Source: Deltaproteobacteria bacterium
GTDB taxonomy: Bacteria > Desulfobacterota > Desulfobacteria > Desulfobacterales > Desulfosarcinaceae
Length of the DNA stretch: 64,000 bases
Direction of reading: 5' to 3'
NCBI GenBank assembly: GCA_021824175.1
Contig: JAKALP010000006.1
Coordinates: 1 to 64,000 of the forward strand
In this document: in pieces, positions 50,804 through 59,755 of the stretch
Layout of the letters: each line of letters starts with the position of its first letter
How positions within the stretch are numbered: the first letter of the stretch is position 1
Notes under the pieces: generated by a model
Seen by the model: only the letters and a program-made list of their open reading frames with translations
Databases searched by the model: none
What the model was told of the DNA's origin: nothing
Made by a program: the position numbers and the translations under genes

Positions 50804-52249
50804 CCCATACCCATTCCCACCACCCTCGCCATTATGCCGCCCATACACATCATCCAGGCGCACCACGTCATCTTCGGCCAGGTAGCTGCCGGACTGGATC
50901 TCCACCAGCTCCAGGGGGATCTTGCCTGGATTTTCCAGACGGTGCACGGTGCCCAGGGGAATGTAAGCGGATTGATCTTCCTTCAGAATAAATTGTTCTT
51001 CTCCCCGGGTCACCAAAGCCGTGCCTTTGACTACCACCCAATGCTCGGCCCGGTGGAAATGCTTCTGCAGCGACAACTTGGCCTTGGGCTTGACCGTGAT
51101 GCGTTTGACCAGAAATCGCTCGGAGACATCCACATCTTCGTAAGCGCCCCAGGGCCGGTAGACTTTTTTATGGCTCACAGTCTCGACCCTATCTTGGCGC
51201 TTGAGCTGATCCACCAAATTTTTGACCTGCTGCACCTGATGACGCGGCGCCACGAAGACCGCATCCTTGGTCTCCACCACCACATGCTCATGCAAACCCA
51301 CGGCCGTGACCAGGCGGCTGGAAGCATAGACAAACGAATCCTTCACATCCTGCAGGCAGACATCACCATGCACCACATTGCGATGGGGATCTTTGTCGCC
51401 GGCCTGCCACAGCGCTTCCCAGGAGCCCAGGTCATTCCAATCGCTGCCCAGCGCCACCATGACCCCGGCCTCGGTCTTTTCCATGACCGCGTAGTCAATG
51501 GAATCGCTGGGGCATTGGGTAAAAGCGGACTTGCCCAGGCGGAAGAAGTCCAGATCCTTGGCCCCCTGGGCCAGGGAGTGCCGGCAAGCCTCCACAATGG
51601 CTGGCGCGTGGGCCTGAAGTTCTTTTATGAAAACAGTGGCCTTGAACATGAACATGCCGCTGTTCCAGCAGTATTGGCCCGATTCCACATATTGGCGGGC
51701 GGTCTCCAGGTCAGGCTTTTCCACAAAGCGCTCGATGGCCCACACCGGCGGCGTCTGATCTTCCTTGGCCGCGCCTTTACGGATGTAGCCGAATCCGGTT
51801 TCAGGCGCATCCGGCTCAATGCCGAAGGTGACCAGATGCCCCTGTTCGGCATAGGCCGCGCCTTTTACTACCGTGGAACGAAATCCAGCCGTGTTTTTGA
51901 TATGATGATCAGCCGGCAGCACTAGTAAAACAGGGTCTTCTTTTTGCCCGGCGGCCATCAGGGCCGCCACGGCCAGGGCCGGGGCCGTGTTGCGGCCGGC
52001 GGGCTCCAGCACGATGGCCTGAGGCTGCACGCCCATCTGGCGCAACTGCTCAGCCACGATAAAGCGGTGGGTCTCGTTGCACAGCAGAATCGGCGGCCGC
52101 AACTCTTCCAGCCCATCCAAGCGTTGCAGCGTGCTTTGCAACAAGGTCTGCTCATCCACCAATTGCAGAAACTGTTTGGGATAGAGACTGCGCGAAAGGG
52201 GCCACAGGCGCGTGCCCGAACCGCCGGCCAATATTACGGGAGTAATCAT
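50792..52249 (-). CDS. manC: mannose-1-phosphate guanylyltransferase / mannose-6-phosphate isomerase
   Basis: A 485-residue bifunctional enzyme supplying GDP-mannose. The N-terminal nucleotidyltransferase begins [22 protein letters not shown] and has FVEKPDLETA. The C-terminal cupin isomerase region has RPWGAYEDVD, QKHFHRAEHW (metal-binding His) and PLGTVHRLENPG. ATG 52249 is preferred over 52270, which has no ribosome site. The C-terminal codons (GNGYGERD) run into an 8-bp repeat. Its product feeds gmd and fcl upstream on the same strand. Confidence 0.95.
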   Translation of the reverse strand: MITPVILAGGSGTRLWPLSRSLYPKQFLQLVDEQTLLQSTLQRLDGLEELRPPILLCNETHRFIVAEQLRQMGVQPQAIVLEPAGRNTAPALAVAALMAAGQKEDPVLLVLPADHHIKNTAGFRSTVVKGAAYAEQGHLVTFGIEPDAPETGFGYIRKGAAKEDQTPPVWAIERFVEKPDLETARQYVESGQYCWNSGMFMFKATVFIKELQAHAPAIVEACRHSLAQGAKDLDFFRLGKSAFTQCPSDSIDYAVMEKTEAGVMVALGSDWNDLGSWEALWQAGDKDPHRNVVHGDVCLQDVKDSFVYASSRLVTAVGLHEHVVVETKDAVFVAPRHQVQQVKNLVDQLKRQDRVETVSHKKVYRPWGAYEDVDVSERFLVKRITVKPKAKLSLQKHFHRAEHWVVVKGTALVTRGEEQFILKEDQSAYIPLGTVHRLENPGKIPLELVEIQSGSYLAEDDVVRLDDVYGRHNGEGGGNGYGERD

Positions 52250-52324
52250 AGTCGCTCTTTCTGGGTTCATTTAAATCTTAGTTTTTCACCACAGAGATCA
52301 CGGAGAATGCAGAAATTTGAGATC

Positions 52325-52440
52325 CTCGTTCCCACGCTCTGCGTGGGAATTCATAGTCTGTCTCCTGGATGTTCCCACGCAGAGCGTGGCAAGGCGGCGC
52401 CTGTTGGCTTTGCGTTGCGCCGTTGCGTCGTTGCGTGAGA
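52325..52440. repeat. REP-like palindrome pair and short 8-bp array
   Basis: Copies of GTTCCCACGC-type hairpins lie at 52325-52349 (TCTGC loop) and 52371-52389 (AGAGC loop, right arm cut short), about 21 bp apart. At 52406-52440 the units GCGTTGCG, CCGTTGCG and TCGTTGCG form a small 8-bp array. All are in the 234-bp fcl-manC spacer. Confidence 0.75.
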
Positions 52441-52483
52441 CTCAAAGTATTCAATGGTGATGTTTCTTGCGCAAATGCTATTG

Positions 52484-53557
52484 CTAATATCCCGTACGCG
52501 CCCGGTACCAGTCATAGACCCGGCGCAGGCCTTCTTCCAAGCCGATCTGGGGCTGCCAGCCGAGCTGGTTGAGGCGGGAAACATCCAGCAGCTTGCGCGG
52601 CGTGCCGTCAGGCATGGCGCTGTCCCAGATGATTTGGCCAGTATAGCCCACCGCCTGGGCCGTGGTGGCGGCAATGGCCTGGATGGTCTGGTCCGCGCCC
52701 ACGCCCACATTGAACAGGGGATGGCCGGGGTCCGGGCAAGCTTGGGCCAAACGCTCCCACGGTGTAGTCATCAATCGCACTCCAGCCTCGGCCATATCAT
52801 CCACGTAAAGGAATTCCCGGCGCGGCGCACCCGTGCCCCAGAGAATCACCTGGGGTTTGGTGGAAGTACTGCCAGCCGCACTCCCCGGCAGACCCAAAGC
52901 CTGCTTCAATTCAGCGGGGATGGGTCCTATGACGCGCTCATCTTCTGCGATAGCATCCCAATTCTTCTCCATGGCCAACTTGCCCAGATGGAATTTGCGA
53001 ATCAGGGCTGGCAGCACATGGGAGTGCAGCAAATCGAAATTATCGCCCGGACCGTAGAGATTGTTGGGCATCATGGGAACAAAGCGGGTGCCGTACTCCT
53101 GATTGTAGGCCCAGCACATCTGGATGCCGGCGATCTTGGCCACGGCATAGGCGTCGTTAGTGGGCTCCAACGGGCCTGTAAGCAGATGTTCTTCCCGGAT
53201 CGGCTGGGGCGCCAGCTTGGGATAGATGCAGGAGCTGCCCAAAAATAAAAGCCGCTGAACCCCGTGGAGATAGCTTTGGTGGATCACGTTGGTCTGGATG
53301 GCCAGATTCTGATGGATGAATTGGGCCGGATAGGTGCGATTGGCATGAATGCCACCCACCTTGGCGGCCGCCAAAAATACAAAATCGGGCTTTTCGGTCT
53401 TGAAAAATTCGTCCACGGCGCGCTGGTCGGTGAGGTCCAGTTCGGCGTGGCCGCGGGTGATAATGTTGCGATAGCCGGACGCTTCCAGGGCGCGCACAAT
53501 GGCCGACCCCGCTAATCCGCGATGGCCGGCCACGTAGATTTTGTCATTGGGATTCAT
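52484..53557 (-). CDS. fcl: GDP-L-fucose synthase
   Basis: A 357-residue epimerase/reductase turning GDP-4-keto-6-deoxymannose into GDP-L-fucose. It has the Rossmann motif GHRGLAGSAI, GSSCIYPK with the Ser, and YAVAKIAG with Tyr and Lys. A longer GTG start exists, but ATG 53557 lies one base after the gmd stop (TGATATG) and is preferred. The insertion with GTGAPRREFLYVDDMAEAG is family-typical. With gmd and manC it forms the GDP-fucose branch. Confidence 0.95.
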   Translation of the reverse strand: MNPNDKIYVAGHRGLAGSAIVRALEASGYRNIITRGHAELDLTDQRAVDEFFKTEKPDFVFLAAAKVGGIHANRTYPAQFIHQNLAIQTNVIHQSYLHGVQRLLFLGSSCIYPKLAPQPIREEHLLTGPLEPTNDAYAVAKIAGIQMCWAYNQEYGTRFVPMMPNNLYGPGDNFDLLHSHVLPALIRKFHLGKLAMEKNWDAIAEDERVIGPIPAELKQALGLPGSAAGSTSTKPQVILWGTGAPRREFLYVDDMAEAGVRLMTTPWERLAQACPDPGHPLFNVGVGADQTIQAIAATTAQAVGYTGQIIWDSAMPDGTPRKLLDVSRLNQLGWQPQIGLEEGLRRVYDWYRARTGY

Positions 53558-53558
53558 A

Positions 53559-54647
53559 TCACTCAAAGCAATCGTAGGTTTCAAATCCACTCTGGCGGAT
53601 TAGACGCTCTTTCTCCGCGCCTTTAAGATCGGCGCTGACCATGGTGTGGACCAGATCGTCAAAACTGAACTTGGGTTCCCAGCCCAGTTTTTGGCGCGCT
53701 TTGGTGGCGTCACCTTGCAGAAAATCCACTTCCGTGGGACGGAAATAGCGCGGATCGATGCGCACCAGCGCCCGGCCGCTGGCTTGATCCAGACCCACTT
53801 CATCCCGGCCCTGGCCCTGCCATTGGATCTTCATATCCACCTGGACAAATGCTTTTTCCACAAATTCGCGCACGCTGTGGCTCTGGCCGGTGGCAATGAC
53901 GAAATCTTCGGCCTGGGACTGTTGCAGCATCAAATACATGGCGCGCACGTAGTCTTTGGCATGGCCCCAATCGCGCTTGGCATCCAGGTTGCCCAGAAAG
54001 AGCGTCTCCTGCAGCCCCAACTTGATGCGGGCCACGGCCCTGGTGATCTTACGCGAGACAAAGGTTTCGCCGCGCACCGGAGATTCGTGATTGAACAGGA
54101 TGCCGTTGCAGGCAAAGAGGTTGTAGGCCTCGCGGTAGTTGACCGTGATCCAGTAGCCATACACCTTGGCCGCGCCATAGGGGCTGCGCGGGTAAAACGG
54201 CGTGGTCTCCTTCTGGGGCACCTCCTGTACTTTACCGAACATCTCGCTGGTGGAGGCCTGATAGAAGCGGGTTTTGCGCTCCAGCCCCAAAATGCGGATG
54301 GCTTCCAGCAGCCGCAGGGTGCCCAGGGCATCGGAATTGGCGGTGTACTCCGGGGTTTCAAAGGAGACCATGACATGACTCTGGGCCGCCAGATTGTAGA
54401 TCTCGTCGGGCTGTACTTCCTGGATGATGCGAATCAGGTTGGTGGCGTCGGTCAGATCGCCATAGTGCAGCCGCAGGCGCACATTCTGGTCATGGGGGTC
54501 CTGGTAGAGATGGTCAATGCGGGCCGTGTTAAACGACGAGGCGCGACGCTTGATGCCGTGCACCTCGTATCCCTTACCCAATAAAAGTTCGGCCAGATAG
54601 GCCCCGTCCTGGCCGGCAATGCCGGTGATCAATGCTGTCTTTTTCAT
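53559..54647 (-). CDS. gmd: GDP-mannose 4,6-dehydratase
   Basis: A 362-residue NADP-dependent extended SDR, first step from GDP-mannose to GDP-fucose or GDP-rhamnose. It has [23 protein letters not shown] and [10 protein letters not shown] (Tyr, Lys), and [12 protein letters not shown]-like [19 protein letters not shown] 54647 gives the standard start; the in-frame extension upstream is not homologous. First gene of the minus-strand sugar block; the promoter should lie in the 330 bp upstream. Confidence 0.96.
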   Translation of the reverse strand: MKKTALITGIAGQDGAYLAELLLGKGYEVHGIKRRASSFNTARIDHLYQDPHDQNVRLRLHYGDLTDATNLIRIIQEVQPDEIYNLAAQSHVMVSFETPEYTANSDALGTLRLLEAIRILGLERKTRFYQASTSEMFGKVQEVPQKETTPFYPRSPYGAAKVYGYWITVNYREAYNLFACNGILFNHESPVRGETFVSRKITRAVARIKLGLQETLFLGNLDAKRDWGHAKDYVRAMYLMLQQSQAEDFVIATGQSHSVREFVEKAFVQVDMKIQWQGQGRDEVGLDQASGRALVRIDPRYFRPTEVDFLQGDATKARQKLGWEPKFSFDDLVHTMVSADLKGAEKERLIRQSGFETYDCFE

Positions 54648-54977
54648 GGCGCCAAAAATAGGGGGAAATCGTACCGGGGTCAAGGAACAAATCTTTGGAA
54701 CCACTTTTGGTGAAAGCCATCGATTGTTCTTGCAGCGTTTTGCCATAATCTGGCAAGTTCTTTCTTAACGCGAAGCGCAGAGATCGCGGAGGAGCGCAGA
54801 GGATTTATGATCCATGTATTGATGAATCTACACGCCTAATCTAAAACCCTCTGCGCTCCTCCGCGCGCTACGTTGAGTCGCCCCTTTTGACACCAGGGAG
54901 TTAATTACGTTATACCTGCGGTTACAGAACCAAGCTTGGCGCCGGCGCCCATCGCACCCAAAAAGGGAAAAGGGGAA
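54648..54977. repeat. 330-bp divergent spacer with an 18-bp perfect inverted repeat
   Basis: CGCGGAGGAGCGCAGAGG (54785-54802) and CCTCTGCGCTCCTCCGCG (54848-54865) pair perfectly across a 45-base loop. Related GCGCAGAGATCGCGGAG units flank it. The promoters of gmd (minus) and the HEAT membrane protein (plus) must be here but were not resolved. Confidence 0.65.
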
Positions 54978-56477
54978 ATGATTTCAATAGCCGATTTTTC
55001 CATTCGCCGGCGCTCTCTCAGGCCCCTGGGCACCGGCCTGGCCACCTCCCAGGCTATTGCCACCCTCTTTATCTGGCATTCCAATCAACATTTGCGGCTG
55101 GCCAACGAAGCCTTGCAACAGGCGGGCTGGTTGGCCCTTCCTGCCGGACCGGCCGCGATCAAGCTGGGTACGTTGGCCGCGGCCTTCTGGGGCGGGCTTT
55201 TTTATACGTTGAGCATCGGCATCGGCTTGATCTTGACGACCTGGGCCCTGCTTTACCTCTGGCAGCGGTTGCTGCCCGCAAAGCCGCGATGGCTCTGGAT
55301 TGCGGCTGGCCTGTGGCTTATCCTGGCCATAACCGTCAACCTCAAAGGCTGGGTCCTCTATCCAACCCTCTTCATCATCTTTACGCCTCTGGCCACGGCC
55401 CTGGCGGCCTTGCGCCGCGGTCCGGACACCGATGATACCCAGACCGGCCGCTTGTGGCCGATCCCCGGCCTCACCCTGGTTTTGCTCACGCTGCTCTGGA
55501 CCACCCAATTCACCCCCCAGATGTTCATCACCATCCGGGATCATCTGCTGCTCTCCAATCCGGTCGGCATGAGCGTCAACAATTTCTACTACCGCTACAC
55601 CCTCTATGCGGCCCAGGCCTTCAAGTCATTCAACCAAAAAGAGGCCAGGCCTTGTCTGCTTAACAGTAGTAAAGAGGATGCCGGCACCCCGCGCTGGATT
55701 CAAACCTTGGCCAATGCCGATGTGCTGGCGGTTGCAGACTCCCAGGCCGCTGACGTGATCATCGCCTTAAGCCCGGATCAACTGAGCCTGACCAGCCCCC
55801 ACGGCGAGCGCGTGACCACCAAACCACGGGAGTTTCTGGCCGATCCCGCCAAATGGCTGCTTCAATTCTCCCAAAAGAGCGACCGCTACGCGCCCTTCCG
55901 GCGCCTGACCTTTGTCGGTCTGCTGGTGGGCTTCCCGGTATTGCTCTTTGTGCTGGTGGACGGCCTGATCGGCCGCCTGGCCGGCCTCTTTGCCAAAGGC
56001 CGCGCGCTGGTCGCCATACGGGCCGCATTGTGCATGGGGATCGGCATCCTGCTCTTCATCCCCATCTGGACCGGCCGACCCGTAAAAATTCAGAAAGATC
56101 AAATCGCCGCGGCCCTCTCCACCGCGGACTGGCCCCGGCGCGTGGCGGCCCTGCGTCTGATGGAAGAGCAAAAGATCGACATCGCGGACTATCCCCAATG
56201 CCGCGCCCTGGCCCAAAGCCCCCGGGTGGTGGAACGCTACTATGCGGCCAGGGTCATGGCCTTCAGCCGCAGCCCCGAAACCTTTGACCTGCTGCTGGCC
56301 ATGCTGCGCGACCCCCATCCCAATGTGGTATGCCAGGCTTACTATGCGCTGGGTGAGCGCCATGATCCCAAGGCCATCGCGGCCATCCAGTCCCAGATGC
56401 TGCAATCCGATCACTGGTATACCCAATGGTACGCTTATCGTGCCCTGAAGAGGCTGGGATGGCGCCAAACCCGTTAA
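54978..56477 (+). CDS. membrane protein with C-terminal HEAT-like repeats
   Basis: A 499-residue protein. Several hydrophobic segments lie in the first 180 residues (about 60-90, 100-145, 165-180) and two more at about 310-370. A periplasmic or cytoplasmic domain sits between. From 385 to the end HEAT/PBS-like helical repeats appear (TADWPRRVAALRLMEEQ, CQAYYALGERHDPKAIAAIQ). ATG 54978 has AAAAGGGGAA before it. It overlaps the CPBP protease gene by 19 bp, so the two products probably work together. Function unknown. Confidence 0.8.
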   Translation: MISIADFSIRRRSLRPLGTGLATSQAIATLFIWHSNQHLRLANEALQQAGWLALPAGPAAIKLGTLAAAFWGGLFYTLSIGIGLILTTWALLYLWQRLLPAKPRWLWIAAGLWLILAITVNLKGWVLYPTLFIIFTPLATALAALRRGPDTDDTQTGRLWPIPGLTLVLLTLLWTTQFTPQMFITIRDHLLLSNPVGMSVNNFYYRYTLYAAQAFKSFNQKEARPCLLNSSKEDAGTPRWIQTLANADVLAVADSQAADVIIALSPDQLSLTSPHGERVTTKPREFLADPAKWLLQFSQKSDRYAPFRRLTFVGLLVGFPVLLFVLVDGLIGRLAGLFAKGRALVAIRAALCMGIGILLFIPIWTGRPVKIQKDQIAAALSTADWPRRVAALRLMEEQKIDIADYPQCRALAQSPRVVERYYAARVMAFSRSPETFDLLLAMLRDPHPNVVCQAYYALGERHDPKAIAAIQSQMLQSDHWYTQWYAYRALKRLGWRQTR

Positions 56478-57112
56478 AAATTAATACCCTGACCCTGGGC
56501 GCGATCCTGGCGGCTGTCGTCGTTACAGAAATCACTCTGGGCCGGCTCTTTGCCTGGCAGCCCCTGCCGCACTATACAAAGGTGGGCCTCATCCGATTGG
56601 TCCAGATCCTGGTCATCATCGGGCTGCTCATGGGTCTGGAGGGTGGACTCAAAACCCTCGGCTTTTCACCAGCCGGCTGGGGAGCGGGCTTAAAAAAAGG
56701 GGCTATCTGGTCCCTGGGCTTTGGCGCGGCCGCCGGCCTGGCCATGACCATCATTCACTACTCGGGTCACAACCCGCTGCACTGGCTGCGTTCGCCTCTG
56801 CCGGCCCGGCCACGGGAGGTGGCCATGCTCTTTGTCGTCGGCGGCCTGATCGCCCCCGTGGCTGAAGAGCTCTTTTTCCGGGGCATTTTGTACACTTATT
56901 GCCGGCGCTGGGGCGTGACGGCCGCCCTGCTGGTCACCACGGCCATCTTTGTGCTGCTGCACTTCCACCGCATTCCCGTCACCCAGGTGGTGGGCGGCAT
57001 CGTCTTTGCTCTGGCTTATGAATTCAGCCACAATCTCATGACCCCCATCACCATCCATGCCCTGGGCAACCTGGCCCTGTTCACTCTCTCCTTGCCATTG
57101 TTTCAGCACTGA
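56459..57112 (+). CDS. CPBP-family intramembrane glutamic-type protease
   Basis: A 217-residue membrane protein with about five to six helices. The CPBP/Abi motifs are present: EELFFRG (paired Glu and Arg), FHR with its His in LLHFHRIP, and HALGN at the C-terminus. Family members process prenylated or signal-like peptides or give self-immunity to bacteriocins. It starts inside the HEAT gene (ATG 56459), indicating coupling. No bacteriocin gene was found near it. Confidence 0.88.
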   Translation: MAPNPLKINTLTLGAILAAVVVTEITLGRLFAWQPLPHYTKVGLIRLVQILVIIGLLMGLEGGLKTLGFSPAGWGAGLKKGAIWSLGFGAAAGLAMTIIHYSGHNPLHWLRSPLPARPREVAMLFVVGGLIAPVAEELFFRGILYTYCRRWGVTAALLVTTAIFVLLHFHRIPVTQVVGGIVFALAYEFSHNLMTPITIHALGNLALFTLSLPLFQH

Positions 57113-57212
57113 AGAAATTCTTCGAATAGCGGAACTTAAAAACAAAGGGCTAGTATTCGCGCGTTTGTGGCTCTACCTGAATAAATAGATCAAGCCTTCA
57201 TTGAAACGGACG

Positions 57213-57236
57213 ATAATCGTGTAAGGAGACGATTAT
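57213..57236 (+). promoter_or_regulatory. hairpin presenting the ribosome site of a leader peptide
   Basis: ATAATCGT (57213-57220) and ACGATTAT (57229-57236) pair perfectly. The eight-base loop is GTAAGGAG, the ribosome binding site, and the stem includes the first two bases of the leader ATG. This would make start-codon access dependent on the hairpin. Confidence 0.55.
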
Positions 57237-57255
57237 GGAGACCCCGATTCAGTGA
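57235..57255 (+). CDS. six-codon leader peptide overlapping the next start
   Basis: ATG 57235 with the ribosome site AAGGAG at 57223-57228 encodes METPIQ and stops with TGA at 57253-57255. The GTG of the next gene is inside this overlap (GTGA), as in translationally coupled genes. It may be an upstream ORF that controls the 63-residue gene. Confidence 0.5.
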   Translation: METPIQ

Positions 57256-57443
57256 AAAAGCACCTGATCCTCATTCTTCTGATTATTCTTTTAGCCCTGG
57301 TGTGCGAGATACACGGGTTCAAGCGCGGATTTGTCCAAGGTCAAAAGGCCACCAACTCGTGGTGGATCGACCGGAAAAGCCGGCTTTACGACACCCGCGA
57401 AACCCTCAGGAAAGAGACCCGGAACGGGTTCAACAAAGTATAG
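57252..57443 (+). CDS. small membrane-anchored protein (63 residues)
   Basis: It starts with GTG 57252 and has one hydrophobic N-terminal segment (LILILLIILLALVCEI) and a charged C-terminal half rich in Arg and Lys. It has no ribosome site of its own and overlaps the leader stop by GTGA. Topology suggests a single-pass anchored or exported peptide. No family is recognised. It is convergent with the pentapeptide-repeat gene, 20 bp away. Confidence 0.55.
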   Translation: MKKHLILILLIILLALVCEIHGFKRGFVQGQKATNSWWIDRKSRLYDTRETLRKETRNGFNKV

Positions 57444-57463
57444 GTCAGCCACCACAAAAACGT

Positions 57464-58615
57464 TTAAAACCCCATCGTTTCCAAGCGGCTGATGCAGATT
57501 TTTTCCAAAAGCATTTTGTGAAACCGTTGGGCATTGTCCTCCGAATTGGCCACCGCGTTGTCTTCTGGCGCTTTATGGAAAGAGAGCAGGGCCGCGGTCT
57601 GTTGCAATTCCAAATGAACCAGGTCCAACTTCTTTTTCAGGGCCAAACCCGCCAGCGGCTCATGTAAAAATGCCGCTATTTGCTGACGCCCCGCCACCAC
57701 GCCGATGTAGTCCTCGAGTGCCTTTTCAACGACCCTTTTCTCTCCCTCAGTAGTTTTGACGGTCAATTGAACCTTCAGTCCTTCCAGCTCAATGAGCACA
57801 TTGGCCTTATTGTCTCCATATTTTTGCCTTAGAATTTCACCAAAATAGCTCAATATACTGATACCGGGCTGAAAATTCTCCTGATCAAACACAATGGTCC
57901 TGACGATGGATGGGACATCTTGATATTTAGCCTGGGCATCAACCCGTTGATGGTCGACCGGGGTTTCGCCGCCATGCGGTTCAGCCGGCGCTTTGGCAGG
58001 TGGGAGTTGGGCCGGCGCTTCGCCGCGACGCGTATCGGCCGAGACGGTATCCATTGGTTGTTCAACCGCATCTTCCGGGGGTTGCTCTTCATACAGCGAC
58101 GCGACATGCTTTTTTCGGCGAGGTCTGTCAGCAAATACAGCCGAGGCAATCTGCTTTTCGGATAGCGGATGGGCCAATTCATCCAACACGGCCTTGGAAT
58201 CAAAGCGCAGCCCGGAAAGCTTGGCCCCCCTGAGATCGGCCAATGTCAGCTCGGCGTCAAAAAAATTGGCGCCCTCGAGATTGACGCCATTCAGATCAGC
58301 GCCATAAAGAAAAGCCCCCTGAAAATCCACGTTCCTCAAATCGGCCTTAAATAACAGCGCACCTTTGAGGTTGGCGTCTTTTAAATTGGCGTCGGCCAGC
58401 GCGGCGCTCTGCAGATTGGCCGCTCTAAGGTCGGCGCGCTCTAAATCAGCTTTTGCGAGCGCGGCATTGGCAAAATCAGCGCCCACCAATTGAATGGCGC
58501 TCTTTGGGTGCTCACCGCGCCAGGCATTCCAATCACTGATGTTCTTGGTCTCAGAGCAATGCCGCAGCAGATCGTATTGGGTTCGGTTCAACTTGGTTTC
58601 GGCCTTATCCATCAT
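57464..58615 (-). CDS. pentapeptide-repeat protein
   Basis: A 383-residue protein. Residues about 40-145 contain some 18 pentapeptide repeats of the A(D/N)LXX type (ADLERADLRAANLQSAALADANLKDANLKGA is represented by ADLERADLRAANL), forming a right-handed quadrilateral helix. A Pro/Ala/Glu-rich linker (170-240) and a C-terminal 140-residue helical domain of unknown type follow (GEKRVVEKALEDYIGVVAG). ATG 58615 has GAGGGTGGCTT upstream. The function of pentapeptide proteins varies from DNA mimicry to scaffolding. Confidence 0.85.
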   Translation of the reverse strand: MMDKAETKLNRTQYDLLRHCSETKNISDWNAWRGEHPKSAIQLVGADFANAALAKADLERADLRAANLQSAALADANLKDANLKGALLFKADLRNVDFQGAFLYGADLNGVNLEGANFFDAELTLADLRGAKLSGLRFDSKAVLDELAHPLSEKQIASAVFADRPRRKKHVASLYEEQPPEDAVEQPMDTVSADTRRGEAPAQLPPAKAPAEPHGGETPVDHQRVDAQAKYQDVPSIVRTIVFDQENFQPGISILSYFGEILRQKYGDNKANVLIELEGLKVQLTVKTTEGEKRVVEKALEDYIGVVAGRQQIAAFLHEPLAGLALKKKLDLVHLELQQTAALLSFHKAPEDNAVANSEDNAQRFHKMLLEKICISRLETMGF

Positions 58616-59092
58616 AAGCCACCCTCTTTTATAATGATGACGGTCAGTTAGTAATCCGGAACAAATGCTCTTAACGTATCTGAAAAAGGGAACAAAAATC
58701 AACAATTTGATCTGCGTGGGGCATGGCATCCAATACAGTAGAAGCCAAACCGTTTTTAAAGGCTACATTCACGCTGGCAACGCGTTGTTTTCATGGACAA
58801 CGGGACTGGCCGGCACCGCCTCCACAGATAGCGTTCCTATCGGCAGGTGGTGGCTGTTAATGATTAAACACGCTCTTTGTCTGACATAGCGCTTTGGTTT
58901 TCACAAGGAAGATTTACCCCTCATCCGTGCTGCCATTGGCTGCAAAATAGCGGCACCTATTTCGGGATTCACCCTTGGTGTGTTATGCTGCCGCCAAGCA
59001 GATTCCTAAGATATGGTTTTTGGTGATTGGATGGTTGTAGTGCCAATTGGTTTGCATCAAATCAAGGGGGACAACGACCCTAAGGAGATCAA
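58616..59092. other. 477-bp spacer without recognised features
   Basis: No gene is supported; the one long frame (58665 onward) has no ribosome site. No repeat of the families found elsewhere in the window is present. Promoters of the pentapeptide gene (minus) and the barrel gene (plus) are expected here. The barrel ribosome site (TAAGGAGATC) ends at 59090. Confidence 0.5.
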
Positions 59093-59668
59093 ATGAAAAA
59101 GTATTATATATGGATGGTGGGTTTAGCGTGTATGCTATTTTTTGATGCTAACCAGGCTTTTGCCGGCGGCGCCATCAAAGTAGGGCTCGATTTCCTCGGC
59201 AGCCATAATGCCTCAGGCTCTATGTCGAGTGCCTCAACGGATGTGGATACCGGGATCTCCACGGCCGGCGAGCTGTTTGTCGAACTCGATGATCAATTTG
59301 AGCTCGGGGGTGGCCTTGGGTTTCAAGTGCCGCGGGCATTGAAGGATCATTCTTCCGACGACTTTTACTTCATCCCCTTCTATGCGGCGGTTCGAGTTAA
59401 AGCGCCTTCTTCAAAATTCACCCCATACGGCATTGGCCAGTTGGGGTATAACTTGTTTTATGCCAATGCTTCTTATAAAGCGCGGGCCGGCGATGACACG
59501 GACCTCAAAGGCGGCATCTATTTTGGAATCGGCGGCGGCTTGATTCTGACCAAACATTTTCTGGTCGAACTTCTCTACTCCAAAAACTTTGGCAAAGGCA
59601 CGGTGTCCGGCAACAGCCTGGATGTCGAGTACTCCAAGGTCACCTTAAGTTTGGGGTATAGTTTTTAG
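59093..59668 (+). CDS. outer-membrane beta-barrel protein
   Basis: A 191-residue exported protein with a signal peptide (cleavage probably after AFA, residue 24). The mature part shows alternating hydrophobic strands (LFVELDDQFELGGGLGF, FYAAVRVKA, YGIGQLGYNLFY, FGIGGGLIL, LVELLYS) and ends in SLGYSF, the terminal aromatic needed for barrel insertion. It has eight strands or so, like OmpW/OmpX-type proteins. The ribosome site is TAAGGAG. It heads a plus-strand row with an SGNH hydrolase and a large secreted protein. Confidence 0.85.
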   Translation: MKKYYIWMVGLACMLFFDANQAFAGGAIKVGLDFLGSHNASGSMSSASTDVDTGISTAGELFVELDDQFELGGGLGFQVPRALKDHSSDDFYFIPFYAAVRVKAPSSKFTPYGIGQLGYNLFYANASYKARAGDDTDLKGGIYFGIGGGLILTKHFLVELLYSKNFGKGTVSGNSLDVEYSKVTLSLGYSF

Positions 59669-59755
59669 GTCCAACAGGAGAGTTTGGTGGGGAAGAGTTT
59701 TTTGAGATGCCTTGTATTCCCGCAACGGTAAATATCCGCTCTTGAGGATGAACGC

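Noticed and set aside
58665-58889. A 74-codon frame in the spacer upstream of the pentapeptide gene
   Set aside because: No ribosome site, unusual composition and no recognisable motif.
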